This document shows positions 11,061 through 21,839 of a stretch of 43,037 nucleotides of DNA, piece by piece (within the stretch, counting starts at the first letter, position 1; every line of letters begins with the position of its first letter). Both the position numbers and the translations under genes were made by a program. The notes beneath the pieces were generated by a model. That model worked only from the letters and a program-made list of their open reading frames with translations, was not told where the DNA came from and did not search any database. Source of the DNA: Trachelipus rathkii (taxonomy: Eukaryota > Arthropoda > Malacostraca > Isopoda > Trachelipodidae); assembly GCA_015478945.1 (NCBI GenBank), contig JABUQX010056935.1:1-43037 (forward strand), written 5' to 3'.

Positions 11061-11956
11061 GTTTTCGGAAGGAAGGGCTAATTCATTTCGTGAAAAGGAG
11101 CTTTTGAAACTTTCGTGTTGCTTACTGGTCAGAATTTAGATAAAATAATTTACAATTTACAAGAATTACTGTTTCTGTGAGAGGATTCATTTGTTGAAAA
11201 TCAGTCTACTATTTCAGTGGGAGGTGTCCATTACAAGCGTGCAATGTATGGAAATTTGGTTTTCCTATCTTTCAATTAAAACTATTGAACCTTGGTATTA
11301 CACTGATTTTTTTAATGTGCTATAAAGAGTAACCCGGAGGAGAGGGGACAGATACGCTTTCAAACTAAAGAAACTAGCGTTTATACATTTTATTCTTGTA
11401 CCTATAACCGCTCAGCAGCGTAAAACACATTCTTGGTCTGCATAATCTAAAAACAATGCGTGTATCTTCTTCAAATAAAGTGTGGAATACTTTCTGGTTT
11501 CACTTCCTCACGCTTTTAGGGGAAGATCCAATATTTGGTTCCTCAATCACCCTCACAGATAATTCATACTACCCTATCTCCCCGCGAAATTATCTCTGGG
11601 AACTGTCTATGCCCTCCTATCCACCGCTTCTCACCTCCAGCTCCCGAAACACGATTTTTGACCCTTTCTAAAACACCAACCTGTAGCTTTCTACCCCTGC
11701 TTAAAACGTACGTTTTTAGGTGAGTGTTTCTTTCCTCGTATCTTTACCTTCTCTTCCATGACGATATCTATGTTCTAAAACCGATGTTTTTGACATTTGT
11801 CGTATCAACTTCCAGATTTTTTTTGAAATGACTTCAAGCTTGAAATATGCATAGATAGGTTCATTGCCTACAATATGCACGAAGTACTTTTTCGATTTTT
11901 TGAGTTTTGTTCTCAGCGTTGTCCAATTTCAAAACTCACTGTTTTTGGATTTTAAA
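11061..11956 (+). other. Probable LINE linker plus unidentified sequence
   Basis: This interval lies between the LINE endonuclease and the foldback repeat. A 71-codon + frame (11456-11671) contains SNKVWNTFWFHF and FGSSITLTDNS. These loosely resemble the linker that precedes the RT in this family, but the similarity is too weak to fix. About 11700-11956 is T-rich and closed in all frames. It may belong to the inserted repeat downstream. An independent small gene here is not supported. Confidence 0.4.
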
Positions 11957-12259
11957 ATGAAAAATTGTGATAATTCTTTTTCTGTTCGTGCGAAGTGGAT
12001 GAAATTTTCAGGGCATATGTAGTCAGAAGAGTTGCACATTTTTTACTTAGATAACTTCTTTGTATATACATTAGTTTTTGATTTGTTCTTGGAATAAATT
12101 TAAAAAAAAAAAAAATTTGGAAAATTTTTACAATTTTTTTTTTTGAGTATACAAAAAATTATCTATGTAATAAAAAAGATACATCTAGCTCGACTGTACA
12201 AGCCCTGAAAATTTGATGTTAATCGGACAAGTAGGAAAAAAAATATCTCAATATTTCAT
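11957..12259. mobile_element. Foldback (long inverted repeat) element inserted in the LINE
   Basis: The left arm (about 11957-12072) and right arm (about 12143-12259) are imperfect reverse complements of each other. Shared blocks include ATGAAA.ATTG.GATA at the outer edge, AAATTTTCAGGGC (about 12001-12013, inverted at about 12203-12215) and ATAGATAA...TTTGTATA near the loop. The loop of about 70 bases holds A and T homopolymers. LINE homology (KKAYGPDGIP) restarts at 12261, right after the repeat. A TA dinucleotide lies at each boundary, as a Tc1/mariner-type MITE would leave, but so short a duplication is weak evidence. There is no coding capacity. Confidence 0.65.
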
Positions 12260-12260
12260 T

Positions 12261-13666
12261 AAGAAGGCGTACGGTCCTGATGGTATCCCTTCTATAGTCC
12301 TCAAAATTTATACTTCTAAGCTTGCACTATATCTTAGGAAAATGTTTCTTCTCCACCTATCAGCCTCAACCTTAAATTTCTGCATGAAGCGTGTCCCCAT
12401 TTAGTCTGGACAGAAGAGCTGAAAATTATCTCAGCCCCTCACACTATCGTCCGACTTCTTTTAAATTTAGTTCTTTCAAAAGTTTACCATTTTATCATTA
12501 AGAGGAAAAATTTTAAGCAAATTATATCTTCTAATCTTCAGTATGACTTCAGCATAAAGAATGTTCTATTGGATTTCTTTTTTTCCGTCTCTTTGACACA
12601 AGGTCCTCTGCTTTTCGGCATTTCCGCGAATCCTTTACTCTAACGCTAGAAACATTGAAAGATTTCGATAGAGGTTTAAAAAAAAGCTTAAATTTCTCAA
12701 CTTCCTTCTTCCACTCTGATTTTCGTTTTGACTTTTCCATATCTGTTATTGTATACAATTACCGTTCATTCTTTAAATCTATCAGTACTGTTGTTCCTCG
12801 GGATTCTATTATATTCCTATATTTTTCTTATACTTATAATTAATGATTAACTATCTTTCAATTCGTTATATATTTATTTTACACTGACAACTCCACCCTT
12901 TATTACTTCTTTCAATTTGAAAAGATATCAACCTAAGAGCTAATAATAAGTTAATACTAAGTTAATACTAAACAGTTAATATTAAGAGGATGACCATGGA
13001 GCAAATAACCTTTAATATTTTCCTTTTCTTTAGTTGGGGAAAGGAAAAATATATTTGCTTTCACCGCTTTCAACTATCCACTCGACATAATATCCAAACA
13101 AAAACATCTTCAAAATTATTGTTCAAACCTTTTTCTTTTCTTATATGTCATTGTACTTCATTCTGTCGTGATCTTCTTTGGAAGAACAACATTCTCTCTC
13201 ACTAAACATTTTTTCCCAAGAGATTGGGTTTTCCGAGGTGCCCTCAGAACTTTCAAGCACCTCAGTTACTTGATCTGTATAGGGGTGTAATTTGACCATG
13301 TTTGGAACATACAGCGCATATCTGGAGTGGATGCACAAAACTGGCTCTCATTGATAAGGTGGTGTCTTTTTTTTCCTTTTTTACTTTACTTTTATTTCTC
13401 CTCCTCCTGCTTTCATTAACTCTTTTCATTCTATTTCTGGTCTTTGAACTCATTTAATACTCTCCTATTCTATCCTTATAATATAAAATGCTCTTCCTAA
13501 CCTTTTTGTCTCAAACCTTCTGCTTTGAGGAGAATTCGCAAGACTTGCCTTTCCACATATTCTTACTCACTCTTTGGCTCCAAAATTATTCGCAATGATC
13601 ATTCTTGCATATTTCACTGGTAAAACATGGAAAACTGTTCCTTCTATTTTTTACAAATCTCTATAG
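12261..13666 (+). pseudogene. LINE reverse transcriptase domain remnant
   Basis: This is the catalytic half of the retrotransposon protein, which copies element RNA into DNA at a nicked target. KKAYGPDGIPSIVLK is the first RT block and HYRP the next. A degraded LQYDF block lies around 12538-12551 (usual form LQYGFRKGRST). VIVYNYRSFFKSIS with VVPRDS corresponds to the VPQGS block. The active-site box reads YTDN (12890-12901) instead of YADD, so the second catalytic Asp is replaced. The downstream thumb and C-terminal blocks run to a stop at 13664. At least three frame changes and a TGA at 13293 interrupt it. Short minus-strand frames across it are antisense shadows. Confidence 0.88.
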
Positions 13667-13669
13667 CTT

Positions 13670-13672
13670 AAT

Positions 13673-13704
<32 letters not shown>

Positions 13705-13900
13705 ATGAAATTAGTTTAAAAATAGGTAATATGAAAGGTATATATATTTGTTTAAAAAACGTATTGCTATAAATATATTGACATAAATATATATAGTATT
13801 ATATATAATATAATAATATATATAATATATATAATAGAATAATATATATATTATATATTATAATATTATTAGTATAATATAATATATATAATTTACAGCG
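13670..13900. repeat. (TA)n tract following the LINE
   Basis: A perfect TA run at about 13673-13694 starts eight bases after the LINE stop codon. More TA-rich sequence follows to 13895. Many LINEs end in short A- or AT-rich simple repeats, so the first run may have grown from the element's tail. Confidence 0.7.
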
Positions 13901-15820
13901 CAATAAAAAGTACTCACCACTAGGTATATTATGTCTTACATCTCTAACAGGAATTCGAAGGCTCTAATCCTAAGAAACCCACAACCTATACAGACGACAG
14001 CTAATCAGTGTAACTATGAACACCCGCAGTAGAAATTCTCTGGCTAATAGAATTTAATTATGGGCTAAGTTATTCCTCGAATAATTTTAGAACCAGAAAA
14101 CCATAATGCCACGATTAACGTAGACCCTGGAGAGGTGGTATTCTAGGTTATGTCGGCCGGATTTGACTTACTTAAAAGGACCCAAACGGTATAATTGGGC
14201 GAGGGATCATCCACGTTACGAAGCTTACTTCCCGTATAAATCTTAGAAGAAAAGTGAAGAAAGATGCCGTCAAATGCAAAAGTAGGGATCAGTGAGCTGC
14301 AATATAACTATACGGGGCACTCTTTGATGACCGGACAATATACAAAAAGGTACACGTAGATGTTATATGAGCACTAATTGCCGCCTCCCGGTTCCGTGTA
14401 GCGCACATCACGAATTGCCACGGGTGGTTCACAATATCGTGTATAATAATCAGTGTATATACCCCGTAAAATCTTATAATCACCGGGTAAGTCATTAAAC
14501 ATCGTTTAATTTTTTAAAAAAATATGTGCCTTCAGATGCCAAGAATATCAAATAATAAAGGTATTAAATAAATCCAGATGTGATGGATTTCAAAGGTAGG
14601 CACAGTTAGAAACCATCGTACAAAGTGGAAGAACAAGATATAAAAATACGAATAATTGCTTCCGCATTAGCTGGAGTGCGGTCACACATTACGAGCAGGA
14701 CATGCTGCAGATCCGCTGGGAGGTAACCGGCACCAGGGTGGAATGACAATTACAGTGCGGCGACACTTGCGGAACATAGTTTACCGGCCCCGGAAAACCT
14801 GCCATAGGTACACCGCAAACCAGGGACATCGAAGTGCCCGGCGGACTGGCATTACCCGAGAACACTTCATTGGATTATGATGATTGGATGAAGGGCTCTT
14901 TACGAACGACGTCGAGAGTTCTCTAAAACGCCCCGCGACAGGCGTGCTAGAGTATACCGACGACCTACGTAGGAAGGTTCGCGCAATGCAACATTTTGCC
15001 CTGCATTAGTGTGTTGCGAACAGACGCAAGTTTAGTGAGGTCTGCCAAGCGTCCAGTCCTATGGTCTGGTTTGAAGGGCATCTCTTCATCGCGGGCCTAC
15101 GGGGTTGTACTCATCTTCTATGAGCACCGATATATCTGTATATAAAGGTATGATCACAGACATTCCTCGATAACACTATACTTATATCCGACTAGCCATT
15201 ATGCCTCCCTTAACATGTTAGTGACTACTTTCATCCTAATGCATGAGCTCGAGAGTGGCAAGAACACACAATAAGAGCCCAATTGTCTTAACGTGAGACA
15301 GAACCACCCTAGTACGGGTTGGTTCTAGATTTGTACAGAGTCCAACTTAGCGACCAGAATGGCAAAACATTATAGATGACATACCTCTCAACCCATCGAC
15401 CATTATGATGGATATGATTATCCTTAGAAGACGTCGCATCTGACAGCTGACCACACACAAATACCACGGACCCCTCCACAAGGTACCTACTACTAGACAT
15501 TGCCATGCCAGGTCATATGCGTGATACAATCATTGTCCAGGAACGATTCAAGCGAACCTGACTCATGCGAGAGCATGTCATCCATGCCAGAGTGTCAGAC
15601 ACGGTATTGAGACAGACCCATCACACCCCTCTCGACGGCAGCGTCACCGCCTACGCACCAAATATTAAGTTGTGTTATGGCAGCGCCGAAACCCTCCGAA
15701 CCCTACTGAAACACTGATCCTATGAATGAGAATGGGAGTAATGTAGCTCCCTCCGATGAACGAGTATACGAATGCGTTAGCTAAGAAAGTAACTAGGCCT
15801 ATACGATATATCACTCATAC
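13900..15820. other. Block of nearly even base composition, no gene seen
   Basis: About 1.9 kb stands out because all four bases are common, CpG and other GC-containing words are frequent, and TA arrays are absent. The longest frames are under 70 codons, overlap each other and resemble nothing known. No terminal repeats, tRNA-like cloverleaf or splice pattern was found. The transition back to AT-rich DNA is abrupt at the left and gradual at the right. Confidence 0.5.
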
Positions 15821-16015
15821 CAGTTTTAAATCTAAACTTAAATACAAGTATCAAGTCTTGCACTACATCTGTTCATTTGTATATGAGCGTGTGTATCAAA
15901 CCTCGTTACGTTGTTAATGCCCTACATTTTATGGTTGTGTTATTGGAAGGGCGTGTTTCTCTCTTCTAAAATAAATTTCGTTTACGTTTTTGCGATGCAA
16001 TGCTATAGCCTATGA

Positions 16016-16270
16016 ATCAGCGGTAACGCTAATCAAAATTCTGGTGGTGAAAACCAGCCCAGGATGTGTGAAACGGTAACATTGTCTGCCACTAAGATAG
16101 TTGCTTCTTTAAACGAAGCTGGGGATGCCACTCTATTGAGAAGAACTTAATCGGCTTTCTAGAGTGGCACAAAAGCTTTCAAAGAAGATTCCGAAAATGA
16201 GGAAAATGAATTTGAAAATCGTAGTGCAACCCTTCTGAGTTGTGGTGTCAAAGACTGTCTCATGTTCTAA
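16016..16270 (+). pseudogene. Unidentified coding remnant, segment A
   Basis: This + strand frame runs 85 codons with only two internal stops (TAA 16148, TAG 16160). It has a protein-like composition: an Asn/Ser/Gly/Glu-rich start, then LSATKIVASLNEAGDATLL, then an acidic patch (EDSENEENEFEN). No family is recognised. Segments B, C and D follow on the same strand and look like parts of one broken gene. Confidence 0.4.
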
Positions 16271-16358
16271 CAACGATGGAAATGATTTTGGAAGTTGTTT
16301 AGGAGGCACTGTGATGGGATAAGAAGAACATCTGACAGAAATTTACAAGTGTTCATGA

Positions 16359-16526
16359 GTGATTGCAGAAGATAACATGCTCTTGAATAAAAATGCCGTT
16401 CATAGAAATTTTAAGCGAACCACTTACACATGGGCTGAAAAAAATTTAAATTGTTATGGCAAAAACTACGCTGAAGTAAAACAGTTAAAAACATTTCATA
16501 CAATGTGGAGCAGAAATTGTCGTTAA
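16359..16526 (+). pseudogene. Unidentified coding remnant, segment B
   Basis: An uninterrupted 55-codon frame with a Met at 16377. It includes NKNAVHRNFKRTTYTWAEK and a Tyr/Lys-rich continuation. It ends at TAA 16524. It overlaps the start of segment C in another frame, as expected if a single-base shift split one reading frame. The product is unknown. Confidence 0.35.
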
Positions 16527-16984
16527 TTTCCGTGGTCAATGATTCGTTCATAAGATTTACTTGAAAGACTCGAAATGCGAGCACCAATTTTGGATAAAGT
16601 TATTTTAAAAGCGATTATGTGAATGTCATCGAGGTTTATGATTTAGTATACAGAATCCTGGAAACCAAACGCAAAAGTGATCGGAAATTTTTTCACAACA
16701 AAAAAATTCTCCTTCCTGTCTACGAAGAAAATAGCGTGGTTAAAGACAAAGTCCAAGGTGATATAAAAACAAGCATAGATTAATTGTTTTATTACGACCA
16801 TTTAGGCCTGGTTTTGTTGCAACAAGGTAATTTTGTATCCCTCGAGGACAGAGACACGTTATTAATCACTCTTTCACCCAAAGGACGTTCGTGAAACGAC
16901 TTCAAAGAATACTTACAAGAGTTCAGCGAAATGCATCAGACAATTTTGAAACAAACGATAGGGTTGCTGCAAACCACCGATTAA
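16475..16984 (+). pseudogene. Unidentified coding remnant, segment C (longest)
   Basis: This frame extends 170 codons with only four internal stops (TGA 16562, TAA 16595, TAA 16781, TGA 16892), well below what the local composition should give. Protein-like stretches include VEQKLSLISVVNDSFIRF, VIEVYDLVYRILETKRKSD, ILLPVYEENSVVKDKVQGD and NDFKEYLQEFSEMHQTIL. It looks like a soluble, partly helical protein. I cannot assign a family: an ancient host gene, a DNA transposon gene or a captured viral gene are all possible. Confidence 0.42.
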
Positions 16985-17144
16985 CGCTGCAATGCTCTCA
17001 CACTTTCTCCTAAATTATAAAATTGTCTGCGTGAATGAAACAATATATCAACACTTCCACGACTGCCTCCATACAGCCCAGTCAGAGTCTAGCCTTCCGT
17101 CGCCGTTGATAATTCTACTTCTTCCGGCCAATTCCTAAAGTTAA

Positions 17145-17339
17145 TTGAAAAATGAAGTTGAAGGTCGTCATCATTTTAGGGGATCTGATGTGGTGGAAAT
17201 TACATTTAAAAAAAGTACTGTAACATGTGAACTAAACAAACTTCAGGAAAATGTCTTCCTGTACTTCTATGAAGTGGAAGAAACGTTGAACCGCTGTGTA
17301 ACTTCCCAAGGGCCATACATCGAAAAAGATAACTTGTAA
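17145..17339 (+). pseudogene. Unidentified coding remnant, segment D
   Basis: An open frame of 64 codons, from TTG at 17145 (no ATG is needed if it is an internal exon or a frameshifted piece) to TAA at 17337. It contains GSDVVEITFKKSTVTCELNK and ends in a Glu/Tyr/Val-rich part. Direction and composition agree with segments A-C. About 160 bases without a clear frame separate it from C. Confidence 0.35.
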
Positions 17340-17399
17340 TTTCATGTAAGTTTCAATCAAATTAATATTACTTCGAAACATAACATACACAAATCATAT

Positions 17400-17900
17400 G
17401 TATTGCATATTTAAAAATATATATATATATAGTTTTATTATATATAATATTGATTAATAGAATATACCTAATTATAGCCACGACTGAATTAGACTGTTTT
17501 TATTAGTATATCTATAAGTATTATCTTTATTTATATACTAGTATAAAATAAAGAATATACGTAACTTATATTAAATAACGGTATATAGTATATATATTAT
17601 ATATATAAATATGATATTAAATATATAGTGTAATATATATAATATAAATATACTATAATATATATAAATATTTATTATTATATATATATATATATATAAT
17701 ATATAATATATAATATATATATGTATATATATCTACTATTATAAGTAATATATAAAGTAATAGTAATATATATTATTAACACCTCATTTATACCCTATCA
17801 CTAATATGTACATATTTAGTAGGTATTATACGAAATATATTCCAATACCGCCCCTACCCTATATTATCAGGTAAAACCTTACCTTATATATATTTATACT
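17400..17900. repeat. (TA)n-rich block
   Basis: TA arrays at 17410-17440 and 17580-17780, with degenerate TA-rich DNA around them. No frames. Confidence 0.8.
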
Positions 17901-18353
17901 ATATTATAAATGACGCTATGAAACACAGTGAGTGTGAATATATTCGGTATGCACGCATCCATAGTCGAGAAAATAGACATGACTACCTCGGAATAGTAGC
18001 TCAAAGTGACTACCTTTGAAGAACATGCATACAAATATAATAATTCTCTTTCGTCGTGTGATATTACTACAGATACTGAACAGAGATGACTATAAAAAAT
18101 AATCTCGTATCAACGCCACATTTACTGTAGCAGTCGTCTGGAACCTTATGTCAACCGATGTGTTCGAAATAATCAGAATTAGAATTCCAACCTTTCCCAT
18201 TGCTAAATTTTTATTAACTCCCTGGTATTACATAAGTAAAATTAGTAAAATTTTCAAAAGCGGACCATGTTTGCCATAAGTTCCGTCACCAATATTAATA
18301 GCATTACTTAAATTTTGGGACGGACATAACGATAAGAATAATTCAGAATATAT
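17901..18353. other. Mixed non-coding DNA upstream of a possible RT scrap
   Basis: AT-rich but complex sequence with all frames closed. I saw no RT or endonuclease block upstream of 18408, so any retrotransposon here is only a short fragment. Confidence 0.4.
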
Positions 18354-18407
18354 ATGAATTTGATTACTCGGTTAAGAATATCGATAGCAAGCAGGAGCAT
18401 AAGTCAT

Positions 18408-18530
18408 AAGCCTATCCGTGGGAAAGATGGTATACCACGTATGTTATTTACAGAATATAAAACATTCATCACCCCTTACTGTAGCTTTATATATGTTGGC
18501 AAATTATTTTTTACTATCAACAAGTCCGGA
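18408..18530 (+). pseudogene. Possible reverse transcriptase fragment
   Basis: Within an 89-codon frame (18354-18623), KPIRGKDGIPRMLFTEYK followed by TFITPYCSFIY resembles the first RT block of LINEs. The usual form there is a GPDGIP core, a helix, and a hydrophobic segment ending in a conserved Leu/Ser-rich stretch. The sequence differs from the LINE at 12261 and would be a second element. No later RT block was found, and chance similarity cannot be excluded. Confidence 0.3.
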
Positions 18531-18623
18531 GTATTAATTATAATGATATTACATTCCCTTGTGCAGGATGCAAACCATTGTGTATTTTTAGCCATTCATA
18601 GGCAGAGCGAATCCCTGGGGTGA

Positions 18624-20720
18624 TAGGATGTTGTCGTTGTTGAGTGAGGCAAGTTACAAAAGAAAAAAAAAGAAAAACAATGAAGCAAATAAAACAAAAA
18701 ACTACTACTGCTTACACACACATATTCGAATAAAAGACATTCCCATAACTCGACTTTCTCAGCCCATCCTTTTCAGAGAATGCTTCGTATTCCAAAGTGA
18801 AACTGAACAACCATGAATACTACACTCCTATCTGTCGACCCGTATCCCCGGCTACACATCCCAATGTCGTTGAGTATACTGCATGATATAGTGAATTGCA
18901 CTAGTAAGGTTCACAAGCGAGGGACGTTAACTTTTCTGTTGAAGTAGGCCTAGTAGAAGAAAAATCCATGGAACCCTCAACATTATTCCTTGGTATAGGA
19001 AATGTCTGGGGGAACTTTAATGTACTTCTTATTGTAGAAATGATGAGGTCCGTAGCCTTCCGACTTCTTGAAGATCATTAGTATCCTCCACTAAAGCTCG
19101 GGTCCGCAATTACGGTAATGTATTTTTGCATACCTAATTATCATTTCAACAGTGTTACACTTTGTTTACTATTGAAGACCTAAATTATTTGTTTTTATAC
19201 GATATAATATTCTTGTGGGTTCTAACCTTTTGTAACTTTTCTTCTGTTCAATGTATAATTATTATATTCTATCTAATTATAAATATTATTTTCATTCATA
19301 ATCCTCATGTAATATATCTATTGATATTGTAATATATCTCGATCATATTAGGGGGTTTTATGTTCATTGATACCTTTATATATATCTATAGCTATATATA
19401 ACTGTCTTAAATTAGTTTTTTCCTCTCTAAACTAACAGTAAAGGTTGAAAAAGACCGATTGTCATAATTCAACTGAAGGATAGTGAATAGATGGAACACT
19501 TTATTTTGAAAAACAATGGATAGTGTACTGCTTGCACCCTCGAGATGGAGCCGGAGTCAGAGCCGAATATTTAAAAATGATGGAATGGACAAGTTACTTT
19601 ATTGCGAATACTTCATACATCTTGTAATAATCTTGAATTGTTCCTATTAACACTTGACCAACAAGTCAAGTATCTAAACAAGTTATACACAAGATCATAT
19701 AAAAAACTGGAATCTTAATGACTACTGGCCGAAAATAATTTCTGTCTCAGTTAAGACCGAATTTCTACAGATGACCCGTGTAGACCGGAGTATTTTCTTG
19801 TTGACACCAGTTTTATGGTCGCCGCCAAATATTATATCCGAAAATCATTAGTTTGCCAGTTAAGAATGTACAAAAAATAGGAATATAGAGCTTATGAGGG
19901 CTTAAAAATTCGGCAGACCTCTATAATCATTAATTATTTAGTCCTTTCAAATTAAGGAACATCCTTAATAAAGGTTCCTCCTACCAAGGTATAGCTTAGA
20001 TGGTAAGGTGAGGAGGTACGGTACGTTCTTTTTCCTAATTCGTATTGTTAGTAGTTTTTTCGGAAATACACGTGTATGAGGTTCTTTCCAAGTACTAATC
20101 ATATCCCTTTAGGTGAGTGTATTATTTTTAGAATGGTTGTTATTGGAATGTCGCCACTTCTTTAATCCTTATCACTGTGGAAAATTAGTTTTATTGTAAT
20201 CTAAAATCCTATTTAAAATTCTGGATATTAATGTTGTCCAATCAGGAAAACGCACGGACTGGCATGGGGATGCCCGAGACCAAAATGTCAAAAGATTCGG
20301 TAAGCGGGAATCTTTCTTAAGACTGCGTTCACTCCTTGTTTGAGTCGGTAGCTTAAAAGAAAGCCCTCGGCAAATGTGCTAAAACTATCCAAACGTCCAA
20401 GGATTAGCCATTTTAAAATGTGATCAAATAATATTGTTCTACTCTATTCCAACTGTTGAGCATAAAAATTACTTTGTTATAAACAATAACCTTGTAAAAT
20501 GATCATTTTCACCTATCAATTTTTTAACAACGAAAAACAACCATACAATACTATATTAATACTGCCAATGCTACATCCAAGGCAAAAAAATTACTACAGT
20601 TATTAATCTAATATTAATTTAATTTGATTTGTTATTATTTTTACATTTTAATTGATAGTATGAATAATAAAATATTTAATGAGAAAATTTGTTATATAAA
20701 ACTTTAATACCTGATATTGT
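18624..20720. other. Mixed AT-rich DNA without recognised genes
   Basis: About 2.1 kb of complex sequence, including an A-rich patch at 18658-18710. A short imperfect hairpin lies at 19977-20016 (CCTCCTACC against GGTAAGGTGAGGAGG). The only sizeable frame (18628-18816) is low in complexity because of the Lys/Asn-coding A-rich patch and is not called. Confidence 0.45.
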
Positions 20721-21340
20721 AGTTCTTAAACCGATATAACTAATATATAATATATATTATTGTAATTTTAAAATATATATGATGGGTGGAAAATTAATTT
20801 TTGTCGTTTGATATATTGTTTTTCATTATAAATTATTAATTATAATCAGTAATATATATGGGTGAGTCTATGTATTATACTTATATTATCATATTTATAA
20901 TTATAAAATATAACATTATATTATATATTATATAATAATATATATACTATAATATATATATACATATATATATAATTTTATATTTAATATATATATATCT
21001 ATAATATATTAATTAAATATATATACAATTAATATATATTAATATTATATAAATTATAATATAATATATAATAAGTATATATATATATAATATAATTAAT
21101 ATAATATATAATAATATATATTAATATATATAATATTATATTAATATTATATATAATAATATTAATATATAATATATATTAATAAATAATATATAATTAT
21201 ATTATATAAATGATTTATTATAAGTTTTTATATTATAATATAAATATATATATATATATATATAATATATATTAATATTATATTATATATTAATTAATAA
21301 AATATATATATATAATATTTATATTAAATATTATACATCA
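20721..21340. repeat. (TA)n and AATAT-rich block
   Basis: From about 20880 to 21335 the sequence consists almost wholly of TA, AAT and ATT words, with hardly any G or C. No frames of interest. Confidence 0.85.
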
Positions 21341-21839
21341 TTTATCTCACCTAAAATAGCGTGAGCGTAATAGATTAGGTGACTTATATGATGCCCCTAG
21401 TCACTTACGAAGCTACCTCCTAGGCTATTATCCTGTATATCGTATATAGTACTAAATTATCTTTACCATCTTTCTACTCACCTGTTCGAGTGAGTTTTAC
21501 AGTCATCTCTTTTATATCACAATTATGCTCCACTGTACCTAACTCGAATCACCATATATATATAATTATATTTACCCGAATACTTACTATCTACTATATA
21601 TAAACTCATTAGTCTTTAATATATACACTTCCTACGCCTCGTAGACGTGATTTATATAGTTATATATATATATATAATTCGATATAATAACTACATTTAT
21701 CTTTATGACCGTATATATAGTTTTATTCTACTATCTTCTTTTCTACATTCTTCATAATTACATTTATATCATATATACATATATTCATATCAACTGTATA
21801 TGTGTTCCTACACCACTAGATCCATAGTAAATCATAAGT
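21341..21839. other. Degenerate TA-rich transition
   Basis: TA-rich pieces alternate with pyrimidine-rich pieces (TCTTTATC-like words) on the + strand, leading into the C-rich block downstream. No gene or element ends were found. Confidence 0.5.

Larger units (their letters stand above)
10050..13666 (+). mobile_element. Decayed non-LTR retrotransposon (Jockey/CR1-like LINE), ORF2 region
   Basis: Translated + strand blocks match, in order, the endonuclease (EN) and reverse transcriptase (RT) protein of arthropod Jockey/CR1-type LINEs, as I know that family. Endonuclease: CNLRCLYSNFY (10071-10103), YVRNKIA (10612-10632), ILGDFKFHH (10843-10869), EDEPNILDL (10983-11009). RT: AYGPDGIP (12267-12290), PSHYRPTSF (12436-12462), FKSISTVVPRDS (12772-12807), FYTDNSTLYY (12887-12916). 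C-terminal part: QLSTRHNIQTK (13071-13103), APQLLDLYRGVI (13257-13292), FTGKTWKTVPSIF (13613-13651). Blocks shift frame repeatedly and contain stops. The final stop is at 13664-13666, directly before a (TA)n tract that may descend from the 3' tail. The 5' limit is uncertain, and no ORF1 was seen. A hAT MITE and a foldback repeat interrupt it. Confidence 0.88.

Noticed and set aside
13141..13453. Two overlapping minus-strand frames (65 and 63 codons)
   Set aside because: They are antisense to clear LINE reverse transcriptase blocks.
14289..15529. Three minus-strand frames of 60-68 codons in the balanced-composition block
   Set aside because: They resemble nothing and two overlap each other. 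Their length is within chance for this composition.
19543..19566. Short GGAGCCGGAGTCAGAGCCG-like motif, as seen in some MITEs
   Set aside because: It is a single short stretch with no terminal inverted repeat or second copy nearby.
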